The notes under the pieces: generated by a model | Database searches by the model: none | Seen by the model: only the letters and a program-made list of their open reading frames with translations | Told to the model about the DNA's origin: nothing | Made by a program: the position numbers and the translations under genes | Assembly (NCBI GenBank): GCA_022605405.1 | Contig: JABYQQ010000002.1 | Coordinates: 1,054,001-1,118,000, forward strand | Length of the DNA: 64,000 nucleotides | Origin: Earliella scabrosa | Taxonomy: Eukaryota; Basidiomycota; Agaricomycetes; Polyporales; Polyporaceae | Direction of reading: 5' to 3' | Shown: positions 60,025 to 64,000 of the stretch, in pieces | Numbering within the stretch: the first letter of the stretch is position 1 | How the letters are laid out: every line of letters starts with the position of its first letter

Positions 60025-62748
60025 CCACCTGTGGCTTCCATACTTGTAGTACAAATGCCCAGTCCTGTGCTACAGATGTGTCAAATAAACACCCAGCACC
60101 ACACAAGTCTGTTAGATGAGGCCTCAACTTGTTAGATTCACTTGTTGTTGTCTATCCACTTGTCACCTTGCGCTCCAGCCCTGTTTGTTATATCCCTTCC
60201 CACTTGTAGCTTGTCTTGTACTGTGTCTCCCACTTGTCACCTTGCGCTCTACCTCTGGTTGTTAGATTTCTGTCCACTTGTAGCTTGTTTTGTCTACTGT
60301 TGTCAGACAGAATCCACTTGTTGGGATCCATATTGGGGTGATTTTGATGGCTTGCCAGGAATAGTAGGGGTGCTTATCTAATGTTGTGGCGCTGTTTGGG
60401 CGCTTTTTTGACGCCCATAAGCGGTAGGTGACCCTATAGGGGAGCTACCTGCCTCCCCTCTAGCTCCTTCAAATCTGCACCAATTGGGGTGTATGTAGAT
60501 GCGTTGGGTTCGCAATGTTAGCCTCTATTTGATGGTGTAATGTACAGAAGATAGTGGTCAGCATTGTGGGATATGCAGCTGTATGTAGCTACTACTATTT
60601 ACCACCTGCTGTACGTTGGGGGAAACACTGATACATATCTCACGTACAGGGTACCGTTAGATGGGGAAAAATCACAGCTTTCCAACGCACCCTGTATCAA
60701 GATATGGGATGCAGTAGCAGCTGAGATATGACACAATACATTTTCGCAAAAAGTTGTACTATTGTTTGCCTTATATCATGGGATCTGTTGAACAGTGTGC
60801 CATGCCCTATACACCATTGAGCTGGCATTGAGCAGGGCTTTCCAACGGTACCCTGATCACCCCAATTCGTAAAGGTTATCTGACCCTCTCCTCCTGACCC
60901 CGTTCCCATCAATCCTCTAATAGCTCTGTGGCATCTCACCCTTTTGGCCTACAACTTTGGGACACACACTATCCAGTGTTTATCCTCTGATGTGGAAAAT
61001 ATCATGGCCTGGTACTGCCTGTGTCATCTGTTCTGGATGTAACATACTCAGCATGGCTCTAGCAGTATTTCACTAATTGTAGAATGGAAACCTTATGGAT
61101 TGCCATGCTGTTTGCTGTATCTTATCAAGGCTTCATAGAGGTATGTTCACATAGCTTCTGATATATAGATATGGGCTTGATCACACTGGATCTTCTTATC
61201 AGCTCTCCACCTTGTTCACCACTTAGCAATAGATCCAGGGCATACTTGGCTCTCATGCTCTCAGATGCAATACTGTCAAACAGCCACTACATGATGCAAA
61301 AAGAATAATGTAAATTGGTGGAGAACTGGTAGAGATATAGCAGAACATGTATTCTCAGGCTTATCTGACAGAGCATTGCAATGTACTGCATGTAGTTACA
61401 GTGCACATTTGGTGCATGCTGAAACATTCTGACCATATCTTTGTCAGTACATGAGCAAATGACATGATTCTTTTTGCACATTGTGTAGAGCATCTGTCTC
61501 TACTCTATCTGAAATTGTGAGAGCAGATCCTAACTTGGATCCATTGCTAAGTGGTGAACAAGGTGGAGAGCTGATAAGAAGATCCAGTGTGATCAAGCCC
61601 ATATCTATATATCAGAAGCTATGTGAACATACCTCTATGAAGCCTTGATAAGATACAGCAAACAGCATGGCAATCCATAAGGTTTCCATTCTACAATTAG
61701 TGAAATACTGCTAGAGCCATGCTGAGTATGTTACATCCAGAACAGATGACACAGGCAGTACCAGGCCATGATATTTTCCACATCAGAGGATAAACACTGG
61801 ATAGTGTGTGTCCCAAAGTTGTAGGCCAAAAGGGTGAGATGCCACAGAGCTATTAGAGGATTGATGGGAACGGGGTCAGGAGGAGAGGGTCAGATAACCT
61901 TTACGAATTGGGGTGATCAGGGTACCGTTGGAAAGCCCTGCTCAATGCCAGCTCAATGGTGTATAGGGCATGGCACACTGTTCAACAGATCCCATGATAT
62001 AAGGCAAACAATAGTACAACTTTTTGCGAAAATGTATTGTGTCATATCTCAGCTGCTACTGCATCCCATATCTTGATACAGGGTGCGTTGGAAAGCTGTG
62101 ATTTTTCCCCATCTAACGGTACCCTGTACGTGAGATATGTATCAGTGTTTCCCCCAACGTACAGCAGGTGGTAAATAGTAGTAGCTACATACAGCTGCAT
62201 ATCCCACAATGCTGACCACTATCTTCTGTACATTACACCATCAAATAGAGGCTAACATTGCGAACCCAACGCATCTACATACACCCCAATTGGTGCAGAT
62301 TTGAAGGAGCTAGAGGGGAGGCAGGTAGCTCCCCTATAGGGTCACCTACCGCTTATGGGCGTCAAAAAAGCGCCCAAACAGCGCCACAACATTAGATAAG
62401 CACCCCTACTATTCCTGGCAAGCCATCAAAATCACCCCAATATGGATCCCAACAAGTGGATTCTGTCTGACAACAGTAGACAAAACAAGCTACAAGTGGA
62501 CAGAAATCTAACAACCAGAGGTAGAGCGCAAGGTGACAAGTGGGAGACACAGTACAAGACAAGCTACAAGTGGGAAGGGATATAACAAACAGGGCTGGAG
62601 CGCAAGGTGACAAGTGGATAGACAACAACAAGTGAATCTAACAAGTTGAGGCCTCATCTAACAGACTTGTGTGGTGCTGGGTGTTTATTTGACACATCTG
62701 TAGCACAGGACTGGGCATTTGTACTACAAGTATGGAAGCCACAGGTGG
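60025..62748. repeat. Foldback FB3, near-perfect 2.7-kb palindrome
   Basis: Ends CCACCTGTGGCTTCCATACT at 60025 and its reverse complement at 62748. The arms (about 60025-61300 and 61480-62748) are so similar that 79-80-codon frames in one arm are residue-for-residue identical to those in the other. The centre (about 61310-61470) is unpaired. It shares the words GCGCTTTTTTGACGCC and CCTCTCCTCCTGACCCC with FB2. Flanks TCGCGACT and CTCGCAGG share only the core TCGC, so no clean target duplication is visible. Confidence 0.88.
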
Positions 62749-63060
62749 CTCGCAGGTTTGCTCGCAGAAGGATTTCGCGGAGAGGGGTATGGAACGAATC
62801 GCGGGGAGAGTCCTCGAGATTGGTAAGAGGGGACGAACCGAAGATGTCTAAATCGATCCACGTTCTAGGTGTGCAGGGGACCTCCAGCTGACTTCTGCGG
62901 GGCGGTGAGCCTGCGTCGGAGTCTTCGATGGGGGTTAATTCCGCGTCGAGTTCTTCGCGAAATTGTCGGAGGGCAGCGGCCGTCCTTTCGATGTAGATGT
63001 CGAGGGAATCGTCTAGGGACCTGTGACCGGCGGTGGCAGATTTACTCCCCCTTGCGGTGG
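62749..63060 (-). CDS. Element A gag N-terminal fragment
   Basis: From the primer-binding site inward the minus strand is open for about 100 codons (DDSLDIYIERTAAALRQF, then TPIEDSDAGSPPRR, then LREILLRANLR) until FB3 at 62748. Charged, helical, no zinc knuckle. Position makes it the likely start of gag; no clear ATG was found. On the other side of FB3 the sequence is already inside RT, so most of gag and all of protease are missing. Confidence 0.45.
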
Positions 63061-63066
63061 GCTCCA
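63051..63066 (-). other. Element A primer-binding site
   Basis: Minus strand TGGAGCCCACCGCAAG starts three bases inside the LTR end (CCCATCA). Beginning with TGG fits pairing to a tRNA 3' CCA end; the tRNA could not be identified by eye. Confidence 0.55.
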
Positions 63067-63069
63067 GAA

Positions 63070-64000
63070 TGATGGGTGTGCTCCGGCTCTGTGTGTGGAA
63101 AGAAACAACTAAACCACACTAAGAAACCAAGAACTCGAGAAGGTGGTGCGAGGTAGGGGATCTGGTTCCCGGGTTCGCAGGACGCGGACACGGAGTCGAC
63201 TCTCGAAAGGCTCTTGCAAAGGATCACAGAGACCGCGGGGGAAGACTATGGAAGAGTGCTCGAAGAGGTGTGGCTAACTCAAGCTCTGCGGAGGGAGCCC
63301 GCAGGACGATGTCTCGAGACGGGAAGAACGCAAATCGCAGGCGCAAACGCAAGTCGCTGTCGCAGACGCAAACGCAGACGCAAACGCACGCGTATTCGCA
63401 GAGTCTCGATGGGTGGGGGATTCGATGAACTGGGGCTCCTGCCCTCGCACTACTCTAACTACACGATCCTGCGACCGTCCGCAACTCCGGAACGCGACAA
63501 CCGGAAAACTTCTCGTATCAACTCTTCCACCGCCCGCACCGTCCGCCTGATCCTCTCCCAACTGCGCGTGCCTTCGCCACATCCCCGTCCCATCACCCTC
63601 AAACGCGGCCTTCGATCGTGATCTCACCTCTCGACGAATCAGCCTCGAGGCTACCGGACGGTGGCTGTGTCCTCGATCCTCGGCACGTCCTCCCGCGCGA
63701 TTGCGTCCTCGCGCTCCCAGGTCTCGTCTGTCGGTCGCGATAGCTCGCAAGCTCGTGAGTGGCCAGCTTCGCATGACTCGGTCGAATGCCGCGCTTGCGA
63801 CCCCTGCGCGCGATGTTCTTCCGCATCCTTGGCTCGCGGAACATGCGTCCGAGACTGCCTCGTCCCTCGCGTTGCGGAGCTCCGACTGGACTGTCAGGGA
63901 AATGAAGGGCCCTCGAAGTCGCGCGTGTTTCCGTGTGGTAGAGTCGCGTGCAGTCGGAGGGCTGGTGGGGCGCGGCTGCCGTCCGCGGGAAGGTCGCACG
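63070..64000 (-). repeat. Element A 5' LTR (truncated by the window edge)
   Basis: Matches 28400-28547 then 41157-41940 in order. About 74 bp of the LTR should remain beyond 64000. Between 63211 and 63230 it shows the unoccupied version of the gypsy-B insertion site (GGCTCTTGCAAAGGATC). Confidence 0.88.

Larger units (their letters stand above)
28400..64000 (-). mobile_element. Element A: Ty3/gypsy-type LTR element with antisense cargo genes (outer layer of the nest, right end off window)
   Basis: The left (3') LTR is 28400-28547 plus 41157-42014 and the right (5') LTR is 63070 to beyond 64000, in the same orientation. They match along their length with about 25 scattered differences. Internal landmarks on the minus strand: a primer-binding site three bases inside the right LTR (63066 downward); gag start; pol (57378-60024); and a G-rich polypurine tract touching the left LTR (42015-42025). 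On the plus strand two spliced genes occupy 42110-56636. Subtracting all insertions leaves about 8.7 kb. A possible target duplication half is GACGT at 28395-28399; its partner should lie just right of the window. A is damaged (gag/RT gap, nonsense and frameshift in pol). Confidence 0.72.

Noticed and set aside
60697..62076. Small frames (80 codons) duplicated in the two arms of FB3
   Set aside because: Identity reflects the palindrome, not coding conservation; no family features.
28400..64000. CRISPR, tandem satellite or rDNA explanation for the repeated blocks
   Set aside because: Repeats are LTRs or inverted arms with target duplications; no regular spacer pattern or rRNA sequence is present.

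Overview
The window looks like a transposon-rich stretch of an Agaricomycete (Basidiomycota) genome, most like a polypore. Genes carry many short GT-AG introns of about 50-70 nt. The gene set (DUF6533 family, a UbiA enzyme next to a P450, a GH18 chitinase, a KDM4-type demethylase) and the Copia, Ty3/gypsy, hAT-type and Tc1-type elements fit that group. No bacterial or viral genes were seen. Coordinates of spliced genes come from reading splice sites and frames by eye.

Left third (1-28.4 kb), mostly host genes: the 5' part of a secreted or cell-surface protein gene (minus strand, running off the left edge); a long inverted repeat with a tRNA-like core (3.2-4.3 kb); a decayed DUF6533 gene (5.7-6.9 kb); a TA-flanked MITE; an intact four-exon UbiA-family gene (8.4-9.4 kb); a cytochrome P450 gene (10.4-17.8 kb) cut at its oxygen-binding I-helix by an apparently intact Copia element with identical LTRs and a 5-bp target duplication (11.5-16.9 kb); a KDM4/Rph1-like JmjN-JmjC-PHD histone demethylase (18.8-22.9 kb, minus); a secreted GH18 chitinase (23.4-24.8 kb, minus); a small MITE; and a decayed transposase-like gene (25.8-28.4 kb).

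Right two thirds (28.4-64 kb) is one nest of elements. The outer layer, here called element A, is a minus-strand Ty3/gypsy-type element with LTRs of about 1 kb (left LTR 28400-28547 plus 41157-42014; right LTR 63070 to the window edge). Without its insertions A is about 8.7 kb. It holds a degraded gag and pol on the minus strand and, between pol and the 3' LTR, two intron-containing genes on the opposite strand. Insertions into A are: gypsy-B (28548-41151, identical 215-bp LTRs, 5-bp duplication CTTGC) in the left LTR; foldback FB2 in antisense gene 1, itself split by Copia-2 (43017-51046); two identical 716-bp hAT-type MITEs in Copia-2; a third 716-bp MITE in antisense gene 2; and foldback FB3 (60025-62748) in gag/pol. 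Gypsy-B carries an extra 856-residue ORF between pol and its 3' LTR, and a foldback (FB1) with an 8-bp target duplication inside its reverse transcriptase.

The most unusual content is the extra cargo of the two gypsy elements. A has antisense genes whose introns could survive retrotransposition because the genomic RNA carries only their complement. B has a same-strand third ORF in the position where retroviruses carry env, but without env features.
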